From assembly GCA_028455995.1 (NCBI GenBank), contig JABELC010000001.1, positions 2,902,501-2,966,500 on the forward strand: a stretch of DNA of 64,000 bases, in the 5' to 3' direction. Both the position numbers and the translations under genes were made by a program. Origin of the DNA: Scleromitrula shiraiana. Lineage: Eukaryota; Ascomycota; Leotiomycetes; Helotiales; Sclerotiniaceae. The notes below the pieces were generated by a model that ran no database searches, was not told the DNA's origin, and saw only the letters and a program-made list of their open reading frames with translations. Shown one piece after another: positions 24,064 to 36,224 of the stretch (positions are counted from its first letter, which is position 1; each line of letters opens with the position of its first letter).

Positions 24064-24184
24064 TACCTTTCAGTTGAACAATTAGGATATTGTATTGTTC
24101 AATTTGAAGTTGAACAACATAATACTTTGATTTTTCGAAACCTAATTGGATAATTCAATAATACTATTGTTCAACTGAAAGGTA
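24064..24184. mobile_element. 121-bp hairpin MITE with perfect 19-bp terminal inverted repeats
   Basis: TACCTTTCAGTTGAACAAT at 24064-24082 is the exact reverse complement of 24166-24184. A second nested pair, AATTAGG (about 24080-24086) and CCTAATT (24141-24147), lies inside, so the element can fold into a long hairpin. Flanking bases ATTTAT and GTAAAT are also nearly complementary, so the true repeat may be longer. It carries no ORF. It lies between the 3' ends of the FAD oxidoreductase and the broken amidase. Confidence 0.7.
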
Positions 24185-24225
24185 GTAAATAAGTTAAGCC
24201 CCCCCTCCAAATATTCATAACAAGC

Positions 24226-26268
24226 TTACGAACTTGAACCCTCCCCACCCTTCGCAATCTCAAAAACATCAACCCACCCATCCTCACCCAGTCTCTTCCT
24301 CCCCCCCTCATAAACCTCATTCAGATAAACCTCCCCCCCACCCCAACAATTGATCCTCCGCCCCCCCAATCCCCCATAGCCATAAGCCCAACCGGAATCT
24401 TTCCCCTATCCGCCGCCGTCTGAACAGGATCCACATATCCAACCGGAACGCTAATCGCAGGATTCCCGCACAGATTCGCAGTCCATACATATTCTGTGCT
24501 ACGGAATGTAAGATTTGCGTCGGTGGATCCGTATTTTAGGTCGCCTTCGGATTTGATATCCCAGCCTGGGATGGGGGCCGTGGGACTGATGATTAGAAGG
24601 CCGGGGTGGGCTTTGTAGAAGAAGGAGAGATGTTTCATGAGGATGTTGCGCATTTGTTGGGCGAGGAGATAGTCTTGGGCTGTTACTCTGTTGTGGGGAC
24701 GAAAGTAAGTATGTTGATCAAGGAAGTTTTTTCGAAGAAGAGAAAACCGAATTAAAGGCAGAAGAAAATAGAATTACTAAAATGAATTACTTACTGTGCG
24801 CCAACTGCAAGACTGACTTGATTTGCAGGATTAAGGCCAGAAAGCCATGATGAAGTAGACTTTCTTTGACTCGGAACACGATGAGATCGTGAACGAATAG
24901 CCAGTTCAGCAAGTATAGTAGATGTATGAGCCTTTTGACCTTCAGCCAAATAAGGTATTTCAATAGCCACTATTTCATATCCCAATTTGTCCTGGAAATA
25001 ATCTATGGCTTTCTGACAAATATCGATAACTGAATTATCAGACCGCGCTAACCATGGCTTATAGATACCAATAGTCTTTGGATCCTGCGGATTCGCAGTG
25101 GAAATCGTACCTGGGTGTACAAAAACGGGCATATAGCATCATCTGGATCAGGCTGTGCAAGTACTCGATACATAGCTTCGAGATCTGTCATTGTAGCTGC
25201 CATGGGCCCAGTAACTACAACGGTACTGGATGTATTTTCCAAGCGAGCAAATGTAGGTTTTAGTCCATAGATTCCGCAGAACACAGCATGGATACGTATA
25301 CTTCCTCCTCCATCGGCCCCAAAAGCGAATGGTACGAGACCTGCTGTTATAGCGTAGGCTGAGCCGGTTGAAGAACCTCCTGTGTAGTATTCCTTGTTAT
25401 GTGGGTTTCGAGGAGTTCCCCAATATGGATTGAGACCCGTAGTATTGGTACCATATTCATACATATTGGTTTTACCAAGAATAATTGCTCCTCATGCTTC
25501 TAGTTTCTGAATTGGCCATGTAGTGGTCTCCGATACAGGGAAAATCTCATCATTTGGAGGTCGACCGTTAGTTGCTCGATAGCCAGCTACATCATGTGCA
25601 TCTTTAATGGCAGTTGGGACGCCGTCAAGTAGACCCAGTGACTTACCGGCTGCTAGGACAGCAGAAACATTTGTTGCGACGAAGGAGATAGAGTGATGGG
25701 ATGGAGAAGCAAGATCCCGCCGGATCAGGGGAAGTAGAGATTTACACACTGCAAGTGGAGTAAGCTCCCCGGAAAGATATTCGGCGTGATAATCCGCAAC
25801 TGTATGATAACGACCGGGAATACCTTCCGGGATATCTTGGAAGGATGATGGGTCAACATTAGGAACGTAAAAGGATTCTGCTTCGTTTGCAAGCGGATTG
25901 ACAGTAGGCTAGTGATGCCAGGAACCGTATCAATAATCTCGGGGAAAATATCACTCACATTCCATCTCTCTTTAGCATCACCCAAGTCACGCTTTCTCAA
26001 AACAGTAAACCCCGCGTTGTTGTATATGAGCTTCTGAAGAAACCCGAAATTTGATACTCTGATCGTTATTGATTAGTTAGCTCTTTACAAATTCCCAAGA
26101 TGGATTGCTAGATATTAACATCCAACCCATAATGGCCAATGAATAGCCGCTCCGAACCGGGTTCGCCTCGTTTGGCAGCTGAAATGGGACTTTAGGACCT
26201 TCTACTGGTTTCGGATAGCCGAGGAAACGACGAGCTGTTTTATCTTGGGTGTTGGTAGTTTCAGACAT
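24226..26268 (-). pseudogene. Amidase pseudogene (amidase-signature family)
   Basis: Homology starts at an ATG at 26268 and ends at a TAA at 24228-24226. The signature region is visible (YYTGGSSTGSAYAITAGLVP, GADGGGSIRI, CGIYGLKPT) and the catalytic Lys in TAIKDAHD. Introns near 26120-26060, 25965-25915 and 24790-24690 have usable GT-AG ends. Lesions: an in-frame TGA at 25494-25492 between KLEA and GAIILGKTN; a one-base frameshift near 25130 (DPDDAIC to FVHPGTISTANP); and two frame changes at seven-base G runs (plus-strand C runs 24361-24367 and 24333-24339), after which the conserved C-terminus (VYLNEVYEGG) reappears in another frame. If the C-run changes were assembly errors, the stop and the first shift would still break it. 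Confidence 0.8.
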
Positions 26269-26883
26269 GCTAAATGTTTGTTCGGGGGTGGAAGTTTGAG
26301 ATGTTGTTTCGGATTATAATTATCGATGGCCTTGTTGCTATGCAAGAGGCTAAATTGGAAGTGCTTCTGCTATCAATGGATTGAATGTATTGGAGAAATC
26401 ACGAATCGTGATCTACCTACTTTGTTTCACTTATTTAGCAGGCTAGATGATTGTGGTCATTGAGGGCGAAGGTTATAATTATTTCTAATAGTAGGAATTG
26501 CTATCAAAGATATAAATAAGACTGTCGAGAAAATCAAACGAGGAACTTCTTCTCAAGATGAGGTTAGTGGAGTTTCGCTTTTTGATATTCTGAATATTTA
26601 CTGGTTTTGCGAGGTATTTTACAACTGTGGGACTCACACAGTTGGAAAACATAGTGGGAGGCGTAGTAGTGTTTTCTGTAGCAATGAGGCGTAGCATTTG
26701 TTCTTACAACCACTTCAATCACAATAGTACCTATGTAGTAAAAGAAAGAGTCAAGTGAGCTCCTGAACTTTTAGATCCACAGCTATATATTTCAAGATTA
26801 TTTATTAATTATTCCAACATTAAATTAAGTATCCACCAATATCATCCCTTCATATAGAAAATGAATCTCTTTACAACCACCAC
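26269..26883. other. Intergenic, nothing recognised
   Basis: Separates two amidase genes that point the same way. A 70-codon minus ORF (26697-26485) has no support. Confidence 0.4.
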
Positions 26884-28819
26884 TTAGAGAATTGGCACAT
26901 TCTTGGTCATATAATCCAACCACAACGGACTCGTCCTTCGTTGTTTGAACTCACTCCCCTGAATAACCTGCAAATCTTCAATCGCGCTTCCATACCTAAC
27001 CAACATACTCTCACTCCAAGCCGTCCCCATCAACGCCAAACCGAACGGCATTCCATCATCTGGACTCACTCCAGCAGGTAAAGTAATCATCGGATAACCC
27101 GCCTGTGCCGCAATTTGATATGTTTGTCCAACATCGGGTGGTACCAATAACGCAGTAAGATTCGTCCCATTGTTGTAAAGCGCCGCATCGATTCCATCAT
27201 CACGAGTGGTGCGATGACAGAAATTCAATGCGTCCCAATATGTGCTATTCATGACACCACCTGTTGCAAGCGAAGCGAGAAATCCATCTTGGCCTGATTT
27301 GAAAGCTGGATGAACACCGGGTAATCCACCCTCAGTTCCTACATTGTCGATGTTATACTGTACAATATCTTCGACAGTGCGGATATCGGTGTTATTAAGG
27401 TTCGCCAGATAGACAGTGATATCGTTGTAGAAATCGACGGCTACGTATGTGTATTCGGATTCATTAGGGTAACCTCGTGTTCCGCCATAGTCCCAGTCCC
27501 ACCCATCTTGGGAAATGATTGTTTGCCAGTAGGGAAGTTCAGTTCCATTTATGATGGTGGCGCCGGCGGCCTCAATGGCAGAAATTAGGGAGAGAAGTTG
27601 GGCACGTTGGTCTTCGGATGTGAATTTCCAGAAACTGAGCCATGGGAGACCGAAAACGGCACCTTTGAGGGCACTCTTATCGGTAAGAAATTGAGAGTAA
27701 CCACCTGATGGGGTTTCCTGAACGAGAGTGTAGTTGTCACGCGCATCGGGACCGTAAATTCCATCTAGGCAGTATGTGGCATCTCGAACTGTTTTCCCGA
27801 AACAACCAACGGTATCTTGGTTATGTGACTCTGGAATGACACTAGAGGTGGTTAGTATGAGTTGATACAAATATATGGAATCACTTACCCATCACGAGAA
27901 GTTAATCCTACAGTAGGTTTAAAACCAACGATACCGTTTCTTTCCGCAGGGTTGATAACACTTCCATCAGTTTCTGTGCCCAAGGCAAAACTCATAACAT
28001 TTGCAGCAACAGCTGCAGCACTTCCTGATGAGGAGCCACCAGGAGTAACAGTCAGGTTATAAGGAGACCTGGCTTGTCCACCCCTGGCTGAGTAACCTTC
28101 CGAATAGGAATTTGACCGCATGTCAGCCCACTCACTGAGTGTGGCATGTCCCATCAATACAGCTCCTGATTCCCGAAGTCTTTTTACAACATGGGCATCA
28201 CGAGGAACGACAGATCCGAGTAGCATCCATGAACCTGCAGTTGTCTCCATTTTATCTTTGGTCGCAATATTCTAATCTGTATCAGTATATGAAAGGATTT
28301 TTGATCGATTTTACTTACGTCTTTCACGAGGAATGGTATTCCATGTAATGGCCCACGAACTTTACCTTTTTTGCGTTCTTGATCTAACGCAGATGCTATT
28401 TGGATGAACTCTGGATTGACTTGCATGACACTCCTATTATAATCATTAGCCAAAGAAACATTGAACCATAAGATCTTGTTATCTCACTTAATGTATTCAT
28501 CTGTCTGGTATATTCTCTCCAAATAACACATTACAATTTGAACCGAAGTTAGAGTTCCATTTGACATAGCTGATTGCAATTGATCAATAGAAGCCTCCTC
28601 CAATTTAAAGCCATGACATAATGGCATTGGGAATTGACCGCTATCAGCCAAACTTCCATTTTGGAACACGGGAAAATTATATGGATAAGGATCTTCCAAA
28701 ATTTGACTTTCAACAAAATCGGTAGAATTGATGGTTTGATGTTGTTTATGATACTTTGGACTGCCAACAGATGAACCTATTAAACTGGCCACAGTGACCA
28801 ATGATTTGAAGAGCACCAT
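26884..28819 (-). CDS. Secreted amidase (amidase-signature family)
   Basis: Four exons (28819-28488, 28433-28319, 28271-27889, 27841-26884) give 595 aa, all phases consistent. The N-terminus is a signal peptide (MVLFKSLVTVASLIGSSVGS), so the enzyme is probably secreted. The Ser-cisSer-Lys triad is visible: Lys in GIPFLVKDNIAT, the cis-Ser in GGSSSGSAAAVAAN and the nucleophile in TETDGSVINPA, followed by GIVGFKPT. Several N-x-S/T sequons occur in the C-terminal half. Members hydrolyse amide bonds of many small substrates; specificity cannot be inferred. It is a different subfamily from the broken amidase downstream, so this is not a recent tandem duplication. Confidence 0.92.
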
Positions 28820-29126
28820 TGAGCTGGTATTGATTGTGATTGCTCACCAAGAAAGGGATGGGAAAGAAAAGGAAGAGATGGAATCAGGAACATGATGATG
28901 ACTATATATATGCAATCGATAGCTATCGATACCATGGCCAATATATGTAGGTATCCATGGATAGATAAGAAATGATATGATTGGAGATCGTATTTCGTAC
29001 GTACATAGTATGTATGCATTTTCAATCTTTTCAGCTCGCTTTCGGTCATCGTAGATCAGATATCTGTTATACATCTGCATAGCTAATGGCTGCATTTCTA
29101 GACACTCTAGCTTCCTCGGGTACGGA

Positions 29127-29263
29127 ACATTAATGCTGTCCGACTTACATAGTACCCATGGGTACACATGTTTTCGTAGCTGTGTAGTACGTACATTAAT
29201 GCTGTCCTACTTACATAGTACCCATGGGTACACATGTTTTCGTAGCTGCGTAGTACGTACATT
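29127..29263. repeat. 66-bp tandem duplication
   Basis: A 66-base unit starting ACATTAATGCTGTCC repeats twice (from 29127 and from 29193) with only a few differences. Each copy contains the 12-bp palindrome TACCCATGGGTA. It lies between the starts of the divergently transcribed secreted amidase and DUF92 genes, so it is in a promoter region. Confidence 0.8.
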
Positions 29264-29731
29264 GTGGGGAGAGGCTTGAATGCTACTACCGCTAGCCAAG
29301 AGATAGAATGTATATCCGGGCTGTTATGATACTGGCATGGTGAGGATGGTTATCTGGTAGATGCGGGATGTAAATGGTTCAAATTCTGTGGTGTCATGTC
29401 AAGTGCTTATGTAATGCTTTTTCTTTGGTGCACTGGTGTTCTGCCTCAATGACGTTGATATATTACTAATCAACTATCAGCCTTGTCATACAGCTCTCTG
29501 TGAGAACAAAAAGAATTCAAACCTACTTTCGTACACAAAAAATTGGCTTCTGTAGCTCTTTCACATTGTCTACAACAAGAACAAAAGAACTCAAAAGTAT
29601 CAAAGGGTTTATTTGAGATGTGTTATTGTTATTCATGAACTAAACCTTTCCATAATCAGTTTTCAATAAATTATCTAGACGATTAGAATCCTAAGAAAGT
29701 CTCAAATCAACAGTGGAATAGCTCAACCAAC

Positions 29732-30947
29732 ATGAAAGCTGCTATCGCTATCCCAGTTACCCTGGCTATGGTCTATAGGGCTGGTTCACACAAAAGTTTA
29801 ACTCCTGCTGGTATTGTAGCTGCTGTCGTTACAGCTGCCGCACATGCTCTTCATCCATGGAATCTACCATTTGCTCTTTTGATAATATTCTATTTGGCTG
29901 GTACAAGAGTTACAAAGGTTTGCAAAACTATTACCTCGGTCTTGCTCTGTCCTATTCTATACTAATTTAAAAAAAGATCAAGCACAATGTCAAGGCGAAA
30001 TTAACTCTTAGTGCTGCGGGGAGTGAGGGTGGTGAAGGGGCTCGAACTCATATTCAAGGTATGGATTATCATTGCATCTTCTTTCTATTCTCTTCTAACC
30101 GATCAAATCAGTGCTCTCAAATTCGGCTGTCTCCTCCATACTTACCCTTATGCACGCCTATCAATTATATAAACGAGGAGATGATCAAGTATCAACAGCT
30201 TGTTATTCCTGGGGAGGTGATCTTTTAATGGTGGGAATAATAGCAAATTATGCGGCTGTGACTGCAGATACATTCAGTTCAGAACTTGGAATACTATCTG
30301 CAAGCAAGCCACGACTCATCACATCCCCAAGTCTGCGACAAGTTCCGCCAGGAACCAACGGAGGGGTAACACTCTGGGGACTTGTAGCAGGATTGTTAGG
30401 ATCTCTTATAATTGTTGCAGCTTCCACGGCTTTATTACCATTTTGTGATTCCAACTCATTTGGCGTAAATGGATGGAGTTTTCTACAACGACAACAATTA
30501 TTATATGCTTTGACGTTATGGGGTGGTTTAGGCAGCCTTGTTGATAGTTTCTTAGGTGGGTGGTTCCAGATGAGCGTGGTTGATACAAGAACTGGTCGAA
30601 TTGTTGAAGGACAAGGAGGAAAACGTGTTTTGATTGGAAAAGATGGTCCAAGTAGCATGCACTTCGAAATACGAGCTGCACTTGAAGAGAAGCGCCATAT
30701 TAGTGCGGACAAGATCGAGAAGTTCGAGGAGGATCTTGATAAGAACATGGGGATGGATGTTGATAGAAGACCACATAAATCAAGCATTAAGGGGGAGAAA
30801 TCGAGTCGAGTTATCGAGAATGGGTATCTTAATATTCTGGATAACAACGAGGTAAACTTTTTGATGGCTCTGTCTATGAGCTTAGGAGCTATAGGAATAG
30901 CAAGTTGGGTGTGGGATGTTCCATTTTCAAGCATTTATACATTCTAG
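29732..30947 (+). CDS. TMEM19/DUF92-family integral membrane protein
   Basis: Three exons (29732-29917, 29977-30058, 30112-30947) give 367 aa. The family's N-terminal pattern is clear: SLTPAGIVAAVVTAAAHAL, then the GTRVTK-KHNVKAKL turn, GEGARTHIQVLSNS, and the strongly conserved ADTFSSELGILS with PRLITSPSLRQVPPGTNGGVTLWGL. About six hydrophobic segments are seen, with a cytosolic loop of roughly 90 charged residues before the last one. DUF92 relatives include plant VTE6 (phytyl-phosphate kinase) and human TMEM19; fungal function is unknown. The length fits the family. Confidence 0.9.
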
Positions 30948-31217
30948 AAGAGAAAAATGAATACATAATAAATAGTTAGATGTGCTTTTGTAACATCACT
31001 CAAACTTTACCTTCAGGTACATAAATATATTTTCTTTAATTTACAAATATTCTTTCCAAATAGTTATATATATCCACCAGTGTGTGATGGTTTGAAATCT
31101 CACAAGTGTCCTATATTCAATCCTTCATATCTAAAACAAACATAAATGAGATAAATGAGAGCAACAAAATTCCCTCATGCGAATGCTCTCCAAAACAAAG
31201 AAAAATACAAAACAAAA

Positions 31218-34200
31218 TCAAATCGGGAATCTTAACCAATCATATCTGCGATACCACTCCAATTCTTGTTGTAATCTCCTCACCACACGTCTCAACTCAA
31301 CAATTTGTCCCTCCCTTCTATTCCTGGCATTCCTTTCCGTCAAGAAATCTCCCATGGTCATCTCTAAGGCTTGAGCACGTGCCGTGGTTTCCGCGAGCAT
31401 GGCAGTCAGTTGTTGAATGTGAAGCGATGGGTCGGTTACGATTGGGAATATTCGTTCTGGATTTGCGTCTGGTTCGTCTTGTCCGCTTCCTTCGGATGAT
31501 TCTGACTCTGATCGTCCTCCGCCTCCACCTCCGCCTGGGGGTCCACCTCCGCCTCCGCCTCCGCCTCCGCCTCCGCCTCCACCTGGGGGTCCACCTCCCC
31601 CTCCACCTCCTCCACCACCGCCAGGAGGAGGGGGAGGTGATGGCGGTGAAGGAGGAGTATGACGTGTAGGAGATTCAGGTGGTGGTGGTTCGAATGAGAA
31701 CAAAGCTTGTTGCTCTGGGTTCAATTCATCATAATCAAAATGCTCGAAATCAATGGTGTCCCAGATAGCCTGTTCCTGAGGAGTCAATTCCTTCACATAC
31801 AACTCACGTCTTAGACCTTTACGAGGTCGCCTGGGAGCTTTCGGCCTCTTCGACTTCGACTTCTTCTTCTTCTTCTTCTTTTCTTCTTTAGGAGCTCTAG
31901 GAGGCGGTGCTGCAAGCAAAATTTCAAACCCTAGTTGAAGCCTGTATCCGCTTCGATTCCTCGGTGCATCGGTGCCAGTCCTATGATGAGTTTCTTTGAT
32001 CCACCCCGCCAGATTCTCTCGTTCTCCCTGCCACTCTTCAATTTCTCTCGCGCCAACAAACTGTCGTCGAGCCTCTCTCCGATTCCCAGAATAGTAAAGT
32101 ACAATACCATACCAATATCTAGCCTGAGCTAATACGTCTCTGGGTACATTGGGTGCTTCCGCCGCCTGGACCGCATTCAATGCAACGGCCAATGCATTAT
32201 CTGCATCAGTAGGTCGGTATCCATGAATAGCTCTCTGCAAAACAACCACATTCAGCTGAACCTCCACGCTCAAGACAGCTAATCGAGCCCTCTCAGTATT
32301 CCACTCTCTAGCCTTCGCGTCCTGTCTTAAGTGAGTCGCTTCCTCAATAGCAAGTTGGGCTTTCACCTCTGCGAGCTCAGCTTGCAGTTGTCGAATCTGC
32401 GCCGTTTGTTGGGGGTTGAGGGGTACCCCACCTGCGGTGTTGAGACCGGCCACAAGTTGTTCTTGCGCCTCTGTTAGGTCTTTTCTCATGGCGGCAAGTT
32501 GAGTTTGTAGGCGGTTTATTGTGCCTGCTTGTCGATTCTTGTCACGTTGGCATTGTTGCTCTCTTGCTTCTTCGCGTTTGAGCTGATCCAATGCACTATC
32601 AAGTGAGTTTTTGTCTTGTTCGCATTGTTCCTGTAGGGCTTCTTGGGCTGCTTGGGAGTCGAATAGTTGATCTTGGAGATCTTCCATTTGTCGTTGGATA
32701 CGTTCAAGTTGGGCTTCGAGATATCTGATTCGGTTTGGATCGGGTGGCGGAGCTACACCTCCTCCTCCTCCTCCTGAGCCTTGGGCTTGGAGCTGTTCAT
32801 GTTCCCGACGCAGGTTGTTGTAAGCTGTTTGGGAGTTGGCGAGTTGCTCTTCGAGATTTGTAGTTTGTGCTTGAAGATGTTTAAATCGTGTTTCGAGACG
32901 TTTAATTTGTGCTTCAAGATCTCTAACTCGCCTTGCATCGTTTGCTTGAGCTGGGGCTTGTCCTTCTCCTGAGTCTCGGCCTTTGAGTTGTTGATTTTCA
33001 TCACGCAGGTTCTCATAGGCTGTTTCTGATTCGGTAAGTTGGTGTTGCATATCGCCAATTAGCGATTGGAGATGTTTGATTTCCTCTTCAAGTTTTCTAT
33101 TTCGGTCTGCATCGCGTGATTGAATGTGAGCGTGATGTGTCTCAAGAGTCTCCATTTCTTGTTCGAGCTCATTAATCCTCCCGCTGGAGTCGTCCATCAA
33201 TTTCTTTGCGTCAGCTGCGGTGCTTTCGATCGTAGCTTCGAGTTTATCATACTCCTCCATTAACTTTCGACCCTTGTCCTCTAACTTTCGAGTCCTCGCA
33301 TTTAGATCTTCATTCTCTGTCCCAAGCTTGCGATTCTCCGCTTCTAGCTTTCGAGCCCTCGCGTTTAGATTTTCATTCTCTGCCCCAAGTTTGCGATTCT
33401 CCGCTTCTAGCTTTCGAGCCCTCGCGTTTAGATTTTCATTCTCTGCCCCAAGTTTGCGATTCTCCGCCTCTAACTTTCGAGCCCTCGCATTTAACTTTTC
33501 ATTCTCTGTCCCAAGTTTGCGATTCTCTGCCTCTAGCTTTCGAGCCCTCGCATTTAGATTTTCATTCTCCGCTTCTAACTTTTGACTCCTCGTCCTTAAG
33601 CTTTCATTATCCCCCTCTAACCTTTGATTATCAGCCTCTAATTCTTTTACTCGTCTATCTAACTCCCGATACTTCGTCTCCAACTTAGTAAAATCTTTCT
33701 CCAAATGTTTCCTTCTTGCACTCAAGTCCTTATTCTCTTCTTCCAATCTCTTGACTTCATTTTCACACTCATCCATCTTACTAAATCTTCCTTTCGGCTG
33801 CGCTTTCAACTTGATATTATCCTGCTCCAATTCTCTGTTCACTCTCTGCAGTTCCTCCAATTCATTTTGCATCCTCAGGTTATCAGCTCCTAGTGCATCA
33901 CTACGGTTATCCTGGAATTCCCTAAGTCTAAGCTTCAATTTCTCGTTGTCATCTTGAAGTTGTACAACTTGCGATGCAATTGCTCTCAACTGTTTCTCAT
34001 TCTCTGCATTTCGTTCAGCTTCATCTCTTTCCTCATGTCTGAACCGCGAAACCTTTTCTTTCTCCTTTTTCAGCTCATCTTCCATGTCTTCATTATCTCT
34101 TTCAAGTGTTTCAATTTCATTATCTTTAGCTTTAATCTCTTCCTTGAATCCCTTAATTTCCTTCTCTCTCTGGTTGACCGTTTCCGTCAAAGTTCCTACT

Positions 34201-35276
34201 AATGCCATCGCTTTCTCCAACGATTCAAGACTATCTTTTGTTTGCTCATCAAGTTGTATCTTAGATGCAGCCTGTTGATCCACAAGTTGCTGCTGAAGCC
34301 CTGCAACTTGGGCGTTATGTGCCTGATTTGCTGCAATAGTTGATTGTGTAGATTCATTGAGTTGATTTGTTAAATCTCCAATTGTTTTCGCATTTTCCCG
34401 ATTTTCTTCATCGTGACGCTTTTGAGCGGCCGCAGATTTGATATGACATTGTTTGAGTTGTTCCTTCAGATCTGATGCACTAGCCGCAGTTTTTTGTGCC
34501 TCGATTAGCTCTTCAATGCGTTGGTCTCTTTCGGCGATGCCATTTTGCAATTGCGTTACCTGCCGTTGTGGTGCTTCAGCTGCAGCTTGATGACGTCCTG
34601 CTTGCCGCATTACAGCTTCAATCTCCTCATCTTTTTGACGCAAAATCTCTTGTGTTTTTGATATCTCTTTCACGGCCACTTCAATTCGATCTTCACTTTG
34701 TATAATTCTAGCCGTCAGCTCATCGTTTGCCGTTCTAATCGGTAAGAGCAGCTTCAAATTCTCACGGACTTCATCCTCGTTCATTGCATCAATTTCTTCC
34801 AAAGTTGGGGGTTCAATCTACGCATTGAGGTTTATCTTAGCAGGAAAATTCTGATTGGAGTTACACAAAGCCAGAAACCATGACTTACCCCACTTCCTAT
34901 ATTTGCCCCGGGTACAGCCTCTGCAGGCCATAGGCTTATACTCTGTTCAACTTCCTTTGAAACACGTGCTATTTCCTCAGCGGATATATTCGCCGAAGGC
35001 TGAGTTCCTCGCAATTTTTGTTCCAATTTTTTCATCTGGGCGTATAATACATCGGATTGTTCTTTGACAGATTGCTCAGTTAAATTATGACCGGGTATTT
35101 CAATAGTTGGTGTACCTCGTAAACTATCTCGTGGAATCACCGCCTTTTCCTTGTTTGACTCGTAGGGAGGTTCAAACCCTGGGGCGAATGGCTTGCAAAT
35201 TGTTAGCGTGGGCTTTATTTATTACATTTTAGCATTTGGGGTTTTTATAATGGCTTACATTTCCAGAGCCTGCCAT
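31218..35276 (-). CDS. Giant coiled-coil protein with TPR-like module and Pro/Gly tract
   Basis: Three exons (35276-35259, 35191-34889, 34817-31218) give 1306 aa; the 18-nt first exon encodes MAGSGN. Residues 110-950 are almost continuous heptad coiled coil. Around residues 510-635 a 21-residue unit (three heptads, core KLEAENRKLGAENENLNARAR) is repeated about five times at protein and DNA level. Residues about 955-1050 form a TPR-like helical module (ARYWYGIVLYYSGNRREARRQF). A Lys-rich segment (KEEKKKKKKKSKSKRPKAPR) follows, then a Pro block and long Gly runs split by Pro-Pro (about residues 1155-1212), then a last coiled coil ending at the C-terminus. It looks structural, perhaps a scaffold or tether. 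I do not recognise the family. A small neighbour carries a similar TPR-like module. Confidence 0.85.
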
Positions 35277-35754
35277 GTTGTCAGATATGAATACTAGATG
35301 GGCCTATACTATTTCCACAATTGGTGATTGTGACTGTATTATCTTGAATTGTAATGATATGGCACTCGAACTTTGAAGCAGGAGAATTTCAGAACCAAGT
35401 AAATATCTCTTTGTGATTATTGAGAGTCATTGTTGTCGACGCATCCGGCAGATGTTACCATTTCTATTACAAAGAATATCGACTAGTTGCGTCTCTACCT
35501 ATGTTTAATCTCAAAGAAAAAATATCCTCCTTATTTCTTTCCTTGTTTACCTCCGCCTTGTCGAATAAAATTCATTATATCGATGCTTATCCCTTTCTAT
35601 ACCTCGCTTAAATTTATTCTCGTCATATAGTTACTCTATGTTGTAGCTATATACCATCATCATGCTCCATAATGCGGTGGGCTAAAAGCAACAACCCAAT
35701 TTTCCAAATCCCAAGCGGTACAAGAACCCCCAACCCATTAATCCCCATCAAAAA

Positions 35755-36224
35755 TTATTTATTCCCACCACCACCCCTCCTCTGCTCATCAATAAACCCC
35801 TGAACTTCCTCCGTCAACTCCCCCACCTTCCCCGCCCAGCCCTTCACGCTAGCCCCCCTAATTAACGCCCTCTTCGCTTCCTTCCACCGTTTCAATTCAA
35901 TAAAACAACGTCCTCTATGAAAATGACACTTTCCAATGTAAGTGAACATGTTGTTTTCTTCTGCGATCTTGAGGGCCTTTTCTGCTTCCTCCAGACTTAG
36001 GATTGGGGAGGAGATGGCGAGGACTGGGATGTTAGGGGTTAGTGGCGGATCGATTTGCGTTGGGAATTCACGGAATATAGCACGCAAGGTATGAACATAA
36101 GACTTTGAGTCGGAAAAGGATAGGAAAAAACAGAATGCTCACGTGCACATGATCGAAGAAGATGGAGATTGATCTCCCGCGTATAATTTTGGCGAGGTCT
36201 AGTTGTGGCGGGAATATCGTTCAT
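35755..36224 (-). CDS. Small TPR-like protein resembling a module of the giant neighbour
   Basis: Two exons (36224-36143, 36023-35755) give 116 aa; the intron has a CTAAC branch site and the phases agree. Most of the protein is one helical module: LEEAEKALKIAEENNMF, then GKCHFHRGRCFIELKRWKEAKRALIRGA, ending in a Gly-rich tail before the stop. The pattern of aromatic, Gly/Arg and Lys-Glu-Ala residues follows that in the upstream giant coiled-coil protein (ARYWYGIVLYYSGNRREARRQF), and the two genes run in the same direction. It may be a duplicated, stand-alone copy of that module. No function is known. The start is the first ATG in frame; a longer product is possible. Confidence 0.65.

Noticed and set aside
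26485..26697. 70-codon ORF between the amidases
   Set aside because: No motif, no expression or splice support and composition like its AT-rich surroundings.
24226..28819. Tandem amidases as a recent duplication
   Set aside because: The two differ in signal peptide, introns and sequence across the signature, so they are separate subfamilies.
22278..28819. FAD oxidoreductase plus amidases as a catabolic cluster
   Set aside because: No regulator, transporter or shared substrate is visible and one amidase is dead; proximity alone is not enough.
31436..31669. Plus- and minus-strand ORFs opposite the Pro/Gly tract
   Set aside because: They are shadows of the hexanucleotide-like Gly/Pro coding region.
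33220..33600. Array of 63-bp direct repeats considered as CRISPR-like
   Set aside because: The units lie inside the giant ORF in frame, code for coiled-coil heptads and have no spacers.
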